From Haliclystus octoradiatus (taxonomy: Eukaryota > Cnidaria > Staurozoa > Stauromedusae > Haliclystidae), in the NCBI GenBank assembly GCA_916610825.1, contig OU744450.1, forward strand, positions 24,760,850-24,824,849: 64,000 nt of DNA, given 5' to 3'. Numbering within the stretch: position 1 is the stretch's first letter; each line of letters starts with the position of its first letter. Of the stretch, positions 61,701 through 64,000 are shown piece by piece. The position numbers and the translations under genes are program-made. Under the pieces are notes generated by a model. That model worked only from the letters and a program-made list of their open reading frames with translations. It was not told the origin of the DNA and did not search any database.

Positions 61701-63470
61701 CCCTCATGGACAGTTCTTGAACTGTAACTCCTGAGCTGTTATTCGCAGGGGGTTGCCTAATCAAGGTCTGACACTTACCATCTTCAAATAGCTCATTTAA
61801 GACTTCCTTTGCAGGTACAGAAAGTGAATCATGTTCAGAAAACATGGATAGAGTTGCAGGATTTGCAATATCAAGAACTTTCTCAGCACTTCTCTGACTC
61901 TGCTGAGATATCAAATCATCAGTAGCAGCAGATAACGAAAATTCTCTATCAAGAGATTTTACAACATGATCACTATCCATAGATACATCGTCATTGTCTG
62001 TATGAACTTTGTCGTCATTTCTAGGGTTTGACCCGGTCAATGTTGATGCATAGGACTTGATTGGCGATACGGATATTTCTGAAATTTCTATAACAGAAAA
62101 TCATATAAGTCAAATCTGCTATAACGATCACTTCTATATAGCGGCCACTCGTATATAATGGTCACCCTTGTAGTGTATTAGATTTGCTTCTATTTAATCA
62201 ACCCTGTATATTAAGGCCAACTGTACATGATTCGATAAAATGGGGGTTTCAGACCCGGAAGGCTAGCACAAATTCAGAAGGAAGAGGAAGAAATAGCTGT
62301 ATTCAAGTTTTATAACCAGAAGAAAAAGAATTGTCTTTCGTTTCCATGAAAGATCTAAATGATTAGGCGCAGTTTTTATCATATTTTTTGACAACAAATG
62401 AACAATACCCCTGCGAAAACAGTTCAGGAGTTCACGAACAGTTGATGAACTGTTCATGAACTGTTCATGAACTGTTCATGAACTGTCTGTGAGGTTTCAC
62501 GAACTGTTCATTAACAGTTCATGAACACTTTATGAACAGTTCAGGAAAATTGGAGCCATTTAACGTTCATGAACCGTTCATGAACTGTTCATGAACTCCT
62601 GAACCAATTTTTGCAGGGGCAGCTTCTAAATAGAAACTGTGAAACTGTTTGCATTATTTCAAGCCAAAAAATCTTGTACGCAAAATTAGAATCCCGGTTG
62701 GTAAAATATTTTATGTCACCCTGCACCTGCTTGTAGTGGTCAATTTATCTACCTCTAATGGAGTAATGGTTGGCTGTTCTATACAGGTCTCACTGAAACA
62801 TGATTATATTTGATGAAAAAAATTATGCTGATACAAACTGCCATGTAACGGTTATCAACTAATACAGAGGCTGTTAGATAACCGTTATACGACACAGACA
62901 CTGTAGTATAAATTCATCTTTCATAACCTGCATGAAGACACATATGTTGTAAACAGACTGAAACTGCGAACATAGAAGATTATTGGAGATTATTTTTCAT
63001 TGGGTTCTCTTATGATAAAAATTGTTCTTTATATAAATGAATGGTTGCGATGTGAAGTAAAACCTGTATAGAACAGCCAGCTACTAGAGGTAGATAAATT
63101 GACCACTATAAACAGGTGGCCTTTATAAACAGGGTTGATTCAATAGAAAATACTATTTGAGACATATCAAGAGTGACCACTATAGAAAGGTGGTCGCTAT
63201 ATAGAGGTGACAGTTATAACAGGTTTAACTGTATAGAATAATTTAAAAATTGAATAGTAAAAGTTTAAAGAAGAAGTTATAAAAATAACTAAGTCCACCT
63301 ACTTTTATTTTCTTTAGATTCTTTTTTATTTTCGATTAGCCCTTTTGTTATAGTTGCGTCCTTCTTATTTTGTTTTAATGCCAACCGGACAGCTTCTTGT
63401 CCAGCCCTCCATGAGCGAGTTGATATTGATGTCATTGGCTTATTGGTAGAAACTTTTCGCTTCATTTTAC
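24710..63470 (-). CDS. CEP350: CEP350 homologue (centrosomal protein), C-terminal 33 exons
   Basis: Thirty-three minus-strand exons (listed individually) with GT-AG borders and fully compatible phases join into one frame of 2,363 codons plus TAA; the 5' end lies beyond 64000. Landmarks in order: KKRHYDQDNVK with a basic coiled coil (59743-58464), an IQ motif (50870-50637), SPGALERKLKAEL (46427-46179), EDELEHEF...LPSEAHRRH (38707-38556), MAWIEVQKKDLKDK...MPPLIKKQRGL (36940-36662), SDIEKRVAGLQQQL (27276-27125) and the conserved C-terminal block ending YVDAVLVHELREEEPDW (24710-26755). These appear in the same order in human CEP350 as I recall it. CEP350 anchors microtubules at the centrosome and is needed for centriole stability. 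Human CEP350 is about 3,100 residues, so roughly 700 N-terminal residues may be missing. No CAP-Gly domain is visible. Introns are loaded with MITEs. Confidence 0.92.
27125..27276 (-). CDS. CEP350: CEP350 exon 32, coiled coil
   Basis: Acceptor TTCCTATAG, donor CTGCAG|GTAAGA. Begins with two bases completing GAG from the previous exon. It encodes VASDLSDIEKRVAGLQQQL and a KR-rich helix, aligning with the SDIEGRI...LKDEL coiled coil of human CEP350. Confidence 0.93.
28170..28543. mobile_element. CCCGGGG-type MITE, diverged
   Basis: The right end CACCCCCGTCCATGTAG then GGTATTACCCCCCAGAGGG and the left TGTTACTTCCATCTGATGG and ACGAAAACGTACCAC are worn versions of the family ends. Confidence 0.55.
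30970..31165. repeat. interspersed repeat, GGGAGCTT...CTGTAAT family
   Basis: Carries GTCAATTTTGCACGACGAA, CATATTTGGGAGCTTCAAT and AATTGCCCGAAATATGAG, shared with 22395 and 36460, then a G-rich run (GGGTGGGGTGGGAGGGGG). Confidence 0.75.
31681..31735. repeat. TAA microsatellite
   Basis: About eighteen consecutive ATA/TAA triplets with one interruption near the right end. Confidence 0.95.
31740..31890. repeat. foldback-family fragment
   Basis: TAGGTGGATTGTTTCACACC, AATTAATCAGAGCATTTAT and GGAAATCTAGAATGTTTAA match, in inverted order, the tail and arm of the element at 44114-44400. Confidence 0.65.
31940..32290. repeat. inverted-repeat element related to the foldback family
   Basis: Arms 31992-32041 (TTCTAAGCATGTTTCAATC onward) and 32155-32203 (its inverted copy, ending GAAACATGCTTAGAA) flank a loop carrying CTACTCCGAGTTTCACGCC and GCCTGATGATAG. 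The piece CAGAAAGTTGTGCAATCATG recurs inverted at 46540-46580. Confidence 0.7.
32521..32856 (-). CDS. CEP350: CEP350 exon 31
   Basis: Acceptor CTCGAACAG, donor TATCAG|GTATTT. A Ser/Thr-rich linker beginning TYHSASPHPRSPPSIGKS, lying between the two coiled-coil exons as in other CEP350 proteins. Confidence 0.9.
33070..33160. mobile_element. Tigger-like MITE fragment
   Basis: ACCACTATGAACAGGTGGCC then GTAACATGTTTGACTGTA is the right half of the CAGTCAAACCTGT family in inverted orientation. Confidence 0.65.
33210..33418 (-). CDS. CEP350: CEP350 exon 30, coiled coil
   Basis: Acceptor CTAATTTCAG, donor GCAG|GTATGA. Encodes YLARREAKLKQQREQFASL and REWKRRIEDEERKLKSDL, matching the FLTKREQKLMQRRQ...EWKRRLDAEE segment of human CEP350. 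Confidence 0.94.
33669..34039 (-). CDS. CEP350: CEP350 exon 29
   Basis: Acceptor TATTTCTAG, donor GAAAA|GTAAGT. Starts in phase 0 with ENLSDLDIRSNASEE and ends NMQRLKKKSSE plus two bases, aligning with the IMQKLKKMRS helix start in the human protein. Mostly Ser-rich linker. Confidence 0.92.
34466..34808 (+). mobile_element. tRNA-derived SINE
   Basis: Box A TAGCGCAGATGG (34474-34485) and box B GGTTCAAATCC (34529-34539) at tRNA-like spacing are followed by a 260-bp body ending GGTGCCTTCGAGAGGGTG. Near full-length match, in opposite orientation, to 8694-9052. It inserts in the intron between exons 28 and 29. Confidence 0.88.
34835..35165. mobile_element. two worn copies of the CAGGGTCCGACAAAA MITE
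   Basis: AAATTCAGAAGAAAATTG, ATTCTAGAAGGCTAAAC and TTTTGTTGGGAGCTG (34838-34950), then CAGGGTTCGACAAAAGG with GAATCTAGGATACCTG (35010-35160), are pieces of the family defined at 54266. Confidence 0.6.
35358..35536. mobile_element. Tigger/pogo-like MITE
   Basis: CAGTCGAACCTGTTATAACGG to TATACAGGTTTCACTG with TA on each side. The body has GGTCACTCTTGCAATGTCTA and TTATCTACCTCTCCGAGC. Confidence 0.88.
35595..35762 (-). CDS. CEP350: CEP350 exon 28, coiled coil
   Basis: Phase 0 on both sides, 56 codons. AEIRQLREAFKTASYERRF and KEIDKIKQGTEKILKKL align with the AEIKRLQEANKAARKERQ helix of human CEP350. Confidence 0.95.
35930..36055. repeat. short repeat shared with 17935-18065
   Basis: CCCCAAGTCCCGCTTACTTTG at one end and AAGTGAGACTTGGAGC at the other, with GTTGGTAAGTCACTTACCAAC, a 21-base centre palindrome, in between; an inverted relative of the earlier copy. 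Confidence 0.6.
36221..36410 (+). mobile_element. tRNA-derived SINE, second family
   Basis: Box A TGGCTCAGTGATAG (36237-36250) and box B GGTTCGATTCT (36285-36295) resemble an Ala/Val-type tRNA, but the acceptor arms do not pair, so it is not a tRNA gene. The body continues with CCCTTCGTGCGGGCGTGTGG. The head TTAGAACTGTG is shared with the SINE-like copy at 57949. Confidence 0.65.
36460..36590. repeat. interspersed repeat, GGGAGCTT...CTGTAAT family
   Basis: TTGTTAATTTTGCACGAAAG, CATATTTGGGAGCATCAGT and ATTGCCCGAATTATTAG match 22395 and 30970 in the same order, followed by a G-rich run. Confidence 0.75.
36662..36940 (-). CDS. CEP350: CEP350 exon 27, most conserved coiled coil
   Basis: Acceptor CATTATGCAG, donor AGCCAG|GTATCG, phase 0 both sides, 93 codons. 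SFSRFTTKLVRSYIHEEE, VEMAWIEVQKKDLKDK and MPPLIKKQRGLKMKL are close to the human sequence (ELAWLEHQKKHLRDK, MPPLRKKQRGLLLRL). This exon is the best single piece of evidence for CEP350. Confidence 0.97.
37150..37275. repeat. foldback element with hammerhead-like core
   Basis: Arms TCAAAAATCAGACAATTAT...CTCAAAATTTCACGCC and GGCGTGAAACTTTGAGTAGC...GATATTTGACTTC form a hairpin. On the minus strand at 37217-37178 the order is TTGC, CTGATGA, TCGCC-TT-GGCGT, GAA, ATT-TTG-AGT, A, GCAA, with the outer TTGC/GCAA able to pair. Confidence 0.75.
37548..37571 (-). CDS. CEP350: CEP350 exon 26, 24-nt microexon
   Basis: Acceptor TTATTCATAG and donor TCAAAG|GTACGT surround eight codons, DDGTDASK, in phase 0. 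Skipping it would keep the frame. Confidence 0.75.
38100..38180 (-). pseudogene. partial duplicate of CEP350 exon 25 and its donor
   Basis: About 77 bp here match 38524-38600 at roughly 75-80%, spanning the end of exon 25 and the following intron. Translated, SLDNNVTAEDNVSSY here parallels SIDNNVTIEDNVSSS there. The donor is still GT (TCATAT|GTAAAT) but no good acceptor is evident, so it is probably a dead duplicate rather than an alternative exon. Confidence 0.6.
38261..38363. mobile_element. Tigger-like MITE, internally deleted
   Basis: CAGTAAAACCTGTATATAACC to CTATAACAGGTTTGACTG with TA flanks, 103 bp, lying between the duplicated exon pieces. Confidence 0.82.
38556..38707 (-). CDS. CEP350: CEP350 exon 25
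   Basis: Acceptor TTTACACAG, donor CCTCT|GTAAGT. Encodes LTEDELEHEFRMVLPSEAHR, matching the EDEIEEQSFRSLLPSESHRR motif of human CEP350. Confidence 0.95.
39599..39834 (-). CDS. CEP350: CEP350 exon 24
   Basis: Acceptor TCATTTTAG, donor AACTTG|GTACGG. Encodes LTPSRGSKAPIMEDSDIPES and a Ser/Asp-rich linker ending SMTLKDVRKL. Confidence 0.88.
39860..39970. mobile_element. Tigger-like MITE, worn
   Basis: ACACCCTGTTATAATGATCAC at the left and TTTTATATACAGGTGTTGGCG at the right are degraded ends of the CAGTCAAACCTGT family. Confidence 0.5.
40265..40442. mobile_element. Tigger-like MITE
   Basis: CAGTGTAACTTGTATATAACG to TATAACAGGTTTGATTG with TA flanks, inverted relative to the 52006 copy. Confidence 0.8.
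41122..41248 (-). CDS. CEP350: CEP350 exon 23
   Basis: Acceptor CTTTTCCAG, donor GAAAG|GTAATT. Encodes SVSTSSDVASSSAYSANGT and ends GYTNEDFETASDE. The plus-strand open frame over the same bases is its shadow. Confidence 0.85.
41830..42120 (-). mobile_element. tRNA-derived SINE, 5'-truncated and worn
   Basis: CTCTTTATTAATCTCAGCC, GATTGTCAATGCGCAACAATG and GATTCCCTATGGACTATTGC match the body of the SINE at 8694-9052 in the same orientation; the tRNA-like head is missing. Confidence 0.65.
42179..42350 (-). CDS. CEP350: CEP350 exon 22
   Basis: Acceptor TTTATATAG, donor GGCGAT|GTAAGT. Helical, ARKFVADTLHQTTDRHLNE and Ala-rich AASAAVSSAM, then YHREQLEKLRKESLRR. Confidence 0.9.
42541..42615. mobile_element. 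TTCATGAAC element, one end
   Basis: AGTTCATGAACGTTAAATGGC then TTCATGAACTCCTAGACTG and TTTTTCACAGGGGC are the inner and outer parts of one end of the family. Confidence 0.75.
42867..43029. mobile_element. CAGACATG MITE with 6-bp duplication
   Basis: 163 bp from CAGACATGAAAG to CTTTCATGTCTG, flanked on both sides by exact CATAAT (42861-42866 and 43030-43035). The interior is shared with 9633-9785. Confidence 0.9.
43088..43240. mobile_element. Tigger-like MITE, worn
   Basis: CACCATCGACAGGTTGTATTT and GTTCGTTATAGCAGATTTGAC are degraded family phrases. Confidence 0.45.
43324..43377 (-). CDS. CEP350: CEP350 exon 21, coiled coil
   Basis: Phase 0 both sides, 18 codons: AEDEAERVTEEARLRMEE. Borders CTAAATAG and GAAGAA|GTAAGA. 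Confidence 0.88.
44114..44309. repeat. near-perfect foldback element with hammerhead-like core
   Basis: Arms 44114-44201 and 44221-44309 (88 and 89 bp) are almost perfectly inverted around a 19-bp centre. The right arm reads TCGC, CTGATGA (44235-44241), TCACC-TTCT-GGTGT, GAA, ACT-TGA-AGT, T, GCGG. The tail (44310-44400) AAATGCTCTGATTAATTTC and AAGAACTGATGTGGAAC recurs at 12690 and 31740. Confidence 0.92.
44415..44471 (-). CDS. CEP350: CEP350 exon 20, coiled coil
   Basis: Phase 0, 19 codons: LNEENKKLQETQASQKIKK. Borders TTGACTTTAG and AAAAAG|GTTAGT. Confidence 0.85.
45329..45382 (-). CDS. CEP350: CEP350 exon 19
   Basis: Phase 0, 18 codons: ARQNAAAVANSASQTLSK. Borders TTTTTAAAG and TCTAAG|GTATGT. 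Confidence 0.85.
45661..45750 (-). CDS. CEP350: CEP350 exon 18, coiled coil
   Basis: Phase 0, 30 codons: SRDHAHRQDLRHLTEQTQIE then VQKVADEMEK. Borders TTTATTCTAG and GAAAAG|GTCAGT. Confidence 0.88.
45945..46000. repeat. GAT microsatellite
   Basis: About seventeen GAT/ATG triplets with two interruptions, in the intron between exons 18 and 17. Confidence 0.9.
46179..46427 (-). CDS. CEP350: CEP350 exon 17, start of the ALERKL coiled coil
   Basis: Acceptor CATTTTCAG, donor ATTGAG|GTAATG, phase 0. YSPGALERKLKAELNRLQIV and LDIERVRDVTVAQHERAAM align closely with SPGALERKLTEEL and VERVRGISLAQQE of human CEP350. Confidence 0.96.
46540..46675. repeat. foldback-family fragment
   Basis: ATTGCACAAATCTCTGCATC, TGGAGTGACTATTGCAGA and TTCTAAGCGCATGTTTAAATC are inverted relatives of 32180-32290. 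Confidence 0.65.
46738..47058 (-). CDS. CEP350: CEP350 exon 16
   Basis: Acceptor GTGTTTACAG, donor ACAATG|GTAAGT, phase 0, 107 codons. Ser/Gln/Asp-rich with TSSIATEYSIGDSMTDG, a phrase that in human CEP350 lies much nearer the EDEIEE motif. Confidence 0.9.
47164..47310. mobile_element. TTCATGAAC foldback element
   Basis: CATCCCCTGCGAAAAATCC at the left and CTTTTCTCGCATGGGATG at the right enclose the palindromes, in the intron next to exon 16. Confidence 0.82.
47561..47724 (-). CDS. CEP350: CEP350 exon 15
   Basis: Acceptor TTGTTATCAAG, donor ATCACG|GTATGC. LSPSINKDDGQVSQLIDSHH and YDQDFESEQSESESVSRS; the DFES-type acidic motif is common in CEP350. Confidence 0.85.
48332..48569. mobile_element. 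TTCATGAAC foldback element, best full copy
   Basis: CCCCTGCAAAAAACAGTTCAG and its inverse CTGAACTTTTTTCACAGGGG end a 238-bp element. Inside, GAACGTTAAATGGCTCC and GGGGCCATTTAACGTTC form a second inverted pair, with the GTTCATGAAC palindromes between. The whole element can fold on itself. Confidence 0.9.
48621..48679 (-). CDS. CEP350: CEP350 exon 14
   Basis: Acceptor TTCATATCAG, donor AAAATG|GTAAGA, 59 nt. YSVINIMTRRLELLKEFEN. Confidence 0.85.
49096..49183 (-). CDS. CEP350: CEP350 exon 13
   Basis: Acceptor TTTGTCGCAG, donor GGACAG|GTATGA, 88 nt. EHEDELLSLGSLLASTLPPG then IRKEQQGDR. The Leu-rich segment before LPPG fits the family. Confidence 0.85.
49695..49733. repeat. GAT microsatellite
   Basis: Thirteen uninterrupted GAT triplets. 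The poly-His frame on the opposite strand is an artefact of the repeat. Confidence 0.95.
49808..49856 (-). CDS. CEP350: CEP350 exon 12
   Basis: Acceptor TTTGTATTAAG, donor CGTAAAG|GTAAGC, 49 nt. DSLDQSENSEPEQDRK, acidic. Confidence 0.8.
50637..50870 (-). CDS. CEP350: CEP350 exon 11 with an IQ motif
   Basis: Acceptor TTCATTTCAG, donor ACAGAG|GTATGT, phase 0, 78 codons. AALKIQAVYRGYCVRKAF is a complete IQ motif (IQxxxRGxxxR), a binding site for calmodulin or EF-hand light chains, followed by a Ser/Tyr-rich linker. Confidence 0.9.
50995..51112. mobile_element. TTCATGAAC element, worn copy
   Basis: ATAGTTCATGAAAAGG, GAAATGTTCATGAAAATTAGG and TTTCATGTTTATGAACCC match the inside of the family; the ends are lost. 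Confidence 0.6.
51588..51771. mobile_element. CAGGGTCCGACAAAA MITE, worn copy
   Basis: GGTTCAACAATAAGTAGGAATC at the left and TTTGGTCAGACCCTGCC at the right; the interior GATTTATTGGTCAAAC is shared with 54266 and 58612. Confidence 0.7.
51949..51992 (-). CDS. CEP350: CEP350 exon 10
   Basis: Acceptor TTGTTTAAG, donor AGTATG|GTGAGT, 44 nt. TGNLNQQATANISM. Confidence 0.8.
52006..52165. mobile_element. Tigger/pogo-like MITE, typical copy
   Basis: CAGTCAAACCTGTTATAACAG to TATACAGGTTTCACTG with TA on each side, 160 bp. It starts 14 bp upstream of exon 10, inside the acceptor-side intron, so the acceptor's polypyrimidine region abuts it. Confidence 0.9.
52798..53019 (-). CDS. CEP350: CEP350 exon 9, coiled coil
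   Basis: Acceptor TTGTTGAATAG, donor TGCCAG|GTATGA. RIEAIHETAMALRKRLDEEA and RRLQEKLEERFKEN, then a Ser/Pro linker. Confidence 0.92.
53119..53320. mobile_element. TTCATGAAC foldback element
   Basis: CCGCTGCAGAAACAGTTCAGG to CTGAACTGTTTTTATGCAGGGG; inner pair GACGTTAGAAGGC and GGCCATGTAACATTC. In the intron just upstream of exon 9. Confidence 0.82.
54026..54199 (-). CDS. CEP350: CEP350 exon 8
   Basis: Acceptor AATGTATTAG, donor TCTCAG|GTGTGT. TKENCADLSVDSLSRQSDQS and HLDTRYDESMTRPNIS; acidic and Ser-rich. Confidence 0.88.
54266..54440. mobile_element. hAT-like MITE with exact 8-bp duplication
   Basis: 175 bp from CAGGGTCCGACAAAAAGTA to CTACTTTTGTCGGACCCTG. Flanked by ATAGAGTG at 54258-54265 and 54441-54448. 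The minus strand is open across the element, with the peptide [20 protein letters not shown]. Confidence 0.93.
54698..54740 (-). CDS. CEP350: CEP350 exon 7
   Basis: Acceptor TCTTTCGCAG, donor TACAAG|GTAAAA, 43 nt. LSNRIETARANLLQ. Confidence 0.82.
54878..55415. repeat. left arm of a 538-bp inverted repeat
   Basis: Begins TAGAGGTTTTCTACATATTAC and ends GAGCACGGTT. It matches 56770-57307 in inverted orientation with only a handful of differences over 538 bp. The arm contains part of a TTCATGAAC element (54978-55112) and the left 290 bp of the TAGGGATGAG hAT element. Confidence 0.92.
55126..56532. mobile_element. hAT-like element with TAGGGATGAGACGATT ends
   Basis: About 1.4 kb from TAGGGATGAGACGATTG to CAATCGTCTCATCCCTA-type end (AATCGTCTCATCCCTA), flanked by AAGTCATC on both sides. 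It carries an inserted second hAT element at 55908-56492. No transposase frame was recognised, so it is non-autonomous. Confidence 0.8.
55908..56492. mobile_element. nested hAT-like MITE, CAGCGCCGGATTAA ends
   Basis: 585 bp from CAGCGCCGGATTAACC to GTTAATCCGGCGCTG, with exact GCTTCGAA duplications at 55900-55907 and 56493-56500. Subterminal GCTTAGGGCCCTTCG is typical of a widespread animal hAT MITE type. It interrupts the TAGGGATGAG element and is therefore younger. Confidence 0.93.
56545..56768. repeat. TTCATGAAC-rich stretch
   Basis: Repeated GTTCATGAACT, ATTCATAGTAGTTCAT and TTCATCAACTCGTACAG between the end of the TAGGGATGAG element and the right inverted arm. Confidence 0.7.
56770..57307. 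repeat. right arm of the 538-bp inverted repeat
   Basis: Starts AACCGTGCTCACGTGTTTTA and ends GTAGAAAACCTCTA, the inverse of 54878-55415. It ends less than 100 bp above exon 6 (57405), so the fold lies close to that exon's donor. Confidence 0.92.
57405..57557 (-). CDS. CEP350: CEP350 exon 6, coiled coil
   Basis: Acceptor TTATCAATAG, donor GTTAAG|GTATTT, phase 0, 51 codons. ELYEKQKRTLKANLKAKERN and a Gln-rich tail. Confidence 0.9.
57729..57829. mobile_element. TTCATGAAC element, short copy
   Basis: CCCTGCAAAAACAGGTCAGG to CTTGACTATTTTTCGCAGGGG, 101 bp; only two or three palindromes remain. Confidence 0.82.
57949..58060 (+). mobile_element. tRNA-derived SINE head
   Basis: GCGGCCTAAGTGTATTGATT then TCGTTGGAC, and box B GGTTCAATCC (57999-58008), resemble a Leu/Ser/Arg-type tRNA without pairing acceptor arms. 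The head TTAGAACTGTG is shared with 36221. Confidence 0.6.
58464..58562 (-). CDS. CEP350: CEP350 exon 5, coiled coil
   Basis: Acceptor GTTTTTGTAG, donor CTTGAT|GTAAGT, phase 0, 33 codons. KYMEKQLAERNKRHKEARQE and IAQKQKKRLD continue the HYDQDNVK motif of exon 4. Confidence 0.92.
58612..58794. mobile_element. CAGGGTCCGACAAAA MITE with near-exact 8-bp duplication
   Basis: CAGGGTCCGATAAAAACAGG to CATTTTGTTGGACTCTG, 183 bp, flanked by ATTCCTGG and ATTCCTGC. Confidence 0.85.
58967..59143. mobile_element. Tigger/pogo-like MITE
   Basis: CAGTCAAACCTCTTATAACGG to TATACAGGTTTCACTG, 177 bp, TA flanks. Confidence 0.9.
59691..59743 (-). CDS. CEP350: CEP350 exon 4
   Basis: Acceptor GTTGTTGCAG, donor GTCAAG|GTTTGT, 53 nt. 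DTLPKTKKRHYDQDNVK; the HYD-x-D/E-x-V motif opening a long basic coiled coil is shared by CEP350-like proteins. Confidence 0.88.
59775..59951. mobile_element. Tigger/pogo-like MITE
   Basis: CAGTCAAACCTCTTCTAACGG to TATACAGGTTTCACTG, 177 bp, TA flanks. It sits 31 bp upstream of exon 4. Confidence 0.9.
60004..60408. mobile_element. second Tigger-like MITE family
   Basis: CAGTAGAAACCGTTTATAACG to CGTTATAAACAGTGTCTACTG, 405 bp, with TA on each side and repeated CCGTTATAAAC / GTTATAAGAGATAATCC blocks inside. Confidence 0.85.
60616..60766. mobile_element. CAGACATG MITE with 6-bp duplication
   Basis: 151 bp from CAGACATGAGAAC to AAAATTCTCATGTCTG, flanked by exact AGGGTT at 60610-60615 and 60767-60772. 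Confidence 0.9.
60786..61044. repeat. TTCATGAAC array
   Basis: GCCATTTACCGTTCATGAAC followed by three tandem copies of a 27-28-bp phrase with TAGTTCATAAACTGTTG, then looser palindromes to 61044. Confidence 0.75.
61105..61242 (-). CDS. CEP350: CEP350 exon 3, basic
   Basis: Acceptor TTGTTTTCAG, donor GTTGCTG|GTAGGT. A Lys/Arg cluster KIKRKEKRKGKMTK follows RPYENNRNFPQKSP. Confidence 0.88.
61651..61751. mobile_element. TTCATGAAC element, short copy
   Basis: CCCCTGTGAAAAACAGTTCATG to CTGAGCTGTTATTCGCAGGGG, 101 bp, lying 27 bp from the donor of exon 2. Confidence 0.85.
61779..62087 (-). CDS. CEP350: CEP350 exon 2
   Basis: Acceptor TTCTGTTATAG, donor GAAGATG|GTAAGT. ISEISVSPIKSYASTLTGSN then an acidic, Ser-rich linker and VPAKEVLNELFEDG. 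Confidence 0.9.
62102..62235. mobile_element. Tigger-like MITE, 3'-worn
   Basis: AAGTCAAATCTGCTATAACG, GCGGCCACTCGTATATAATGG and CAACCCTGTATATTAAGGCC; a further fragment lies at about 62730-62800 (GGTCAATTTATCTACC, TATACAGGTCTCACTG). Confidence 0.7.
62408..62619. mobile_element. TTCATGAAC foldback element
   Basis: CCCCTGCGAAAACAGTTCAGG to CTGAACCAATTTTTGCAGGGG, 212 bp, with six or more palindromes and inner GCCATTTAACGTTC. Confidence 0.9.
63053..63231. mobile_element. Tigger-like MITE, inverted
   Basis: AGTAAAACCTGTATAGAACAG to GTTATAACAGGTTTAACTG, with AGAGGTAGATAAATTGACC and AAGAGTGACCACTATAG inside. Confidence 0.82.
63303..63470 (-). CDS. CEP350: CEP350 exon 1 of this window
   Basis: Acceptor CATTTCGTAG, donor AATAAAA|GTAGGT. 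It begins with two bases of a split codon, so at least one more coding exon lies upstream, beyond the window. KMKRKVSTNKPMTSISTRSW and RAGQEAVRLALKQNKK. Confidence 0.88.
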
Positions 63471-64000
63471 CTACGAAATGAACATTATTTCACATACTAT
63501 GTCACAATAATATACATATAGGTCTAGGCTACAAGTTTACTCGTTGCTGTCAAAAATGTGTCAATCATTGTCTGTTGTGTGCAATCTGAAGTATACACCC
63601 ATCAGGGTGCCACCAAAAGTTTTGATCTTCCGGGAACTGTGTTGTTCTGTGATTGGAAACCTTACTGGGATTGAATTTATTTATATGCTTCATAGTTCTG
63701 AAGAATTGATCTTAGAATTTAAGAAATTTGACTTACTTTGAAGCAAGATGCATGGATTTCAAAACATAGAAAATATGAAATCCAAAAATAATAAAATTTG
63801 AATAAGAAAATAATCATGATAAGATTGGAAACCTTCTGATTTTGTGTTGGCCTTCCGGGAACCAGGTTCCCAGGATCCCGCACTTTGTGACAGCCTGACA
63901 TCCGTTGTCTTACATACACATCACCTCCAATTGTGACAGGTGTTTGTCAGGTCTCTCAGTCATTTTTTTTTTAACCGAAAACAATTTTTTAATTACCAAA
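63471..64000. other. CEP350 intron, no exon found
   Basis: A worn CAGGGTCCGACAAAA-type MITE piece (TTCCCAGGATCCCGCACTTTG, about 63835-63900) is present. A donor-like TTCAAA|GTAAGT at about 63737 has no upstream acceptor, so I do not call an exon. Confidence 0.5.

Noticed and set aside
63700-63760. Additional CEP350 exon
   Set aside because: A donor-like GTAAGT exists near 63737 but there is no acceptor and the sequence upstream is repeat-like.

Overview
The window is nuclear DNA from an AT-rich animal genome. Genes are split by GT-AG introns. Protein-coding content is small, and most of the rest is non-autonomous mobile elements, short inverted-repeat elements, tRNA-derived SINEs and a satellite array. 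It cannot be assigned to a species. A CEP350 gene, an LHX6/8-class LIM-homeobox gene and the MITE types seen here would fit a non-model, probably marine, invertebrate; this is inference.

Two genes are well supported, both on the minus strand. (1) A compact LHX6/8 (Arrowhead-class) LIM-homeodomain gene has three coding exons: 14725-14534 (LIM1), 8502-8261 (LIM2) and 7033-6747 (homeodomain and stop). The joined frame is 239 codons plus stop. (2) The 3' part of a CEP350 homologue (centrosomal, microtubule-anchoring protein) occupies 63470-24710. I resolved 33 consecutive exons whose splice phases all agree, giving one open frame of 2,363 codons plus stop. The gene begins beyond the right edge of the window. 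An IQ motif, the coiled-coil core and the conserved C-terminal block are visible; no CAP-Gly domain is visible where the human protein has one.

Layout. 1-2148: twelve copies of a 179-bp satellite cut by the window edge, followed by decaying copies to about 2760. 2761-6746: AT-rich intergenic DNA with a possible SANT-like exon, a GACGTC-rich MITE, a foldback hairpin and a TTCATGAAC array. 6747-14725: the LIM-homeobox gene, whose introns hold a SINE, a possible solo LTR and several MITEs. 14726-24709: no gene recognised; MITEs and AT-rich DNA. 24710-63470: CEP350, with introns packed with elements. 63471-64000: intron of CEP350.

The repeats fall into families that recur through the window. They include Tigger/pogo-like MITEs (TIR CAGTCAAACCTGT..., TA target site), several hAT-like MITEs with exact 8-bp target duplications, a CAGACATG-ended MITE with 6-bp duplications, palindromic GTTCATGAAC elements with CCCCTGCGAAAAACAG ends, and foldback repeats that carry a hammerhead-ribozyme-like core. 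A 538-bp near-identical inverted repeat with nested hAT elements sits in one CEP350 intron. The elements are probably not functionally linked to the two genes, but they would be transcribed as part of the CEP350 pre-mRNA.
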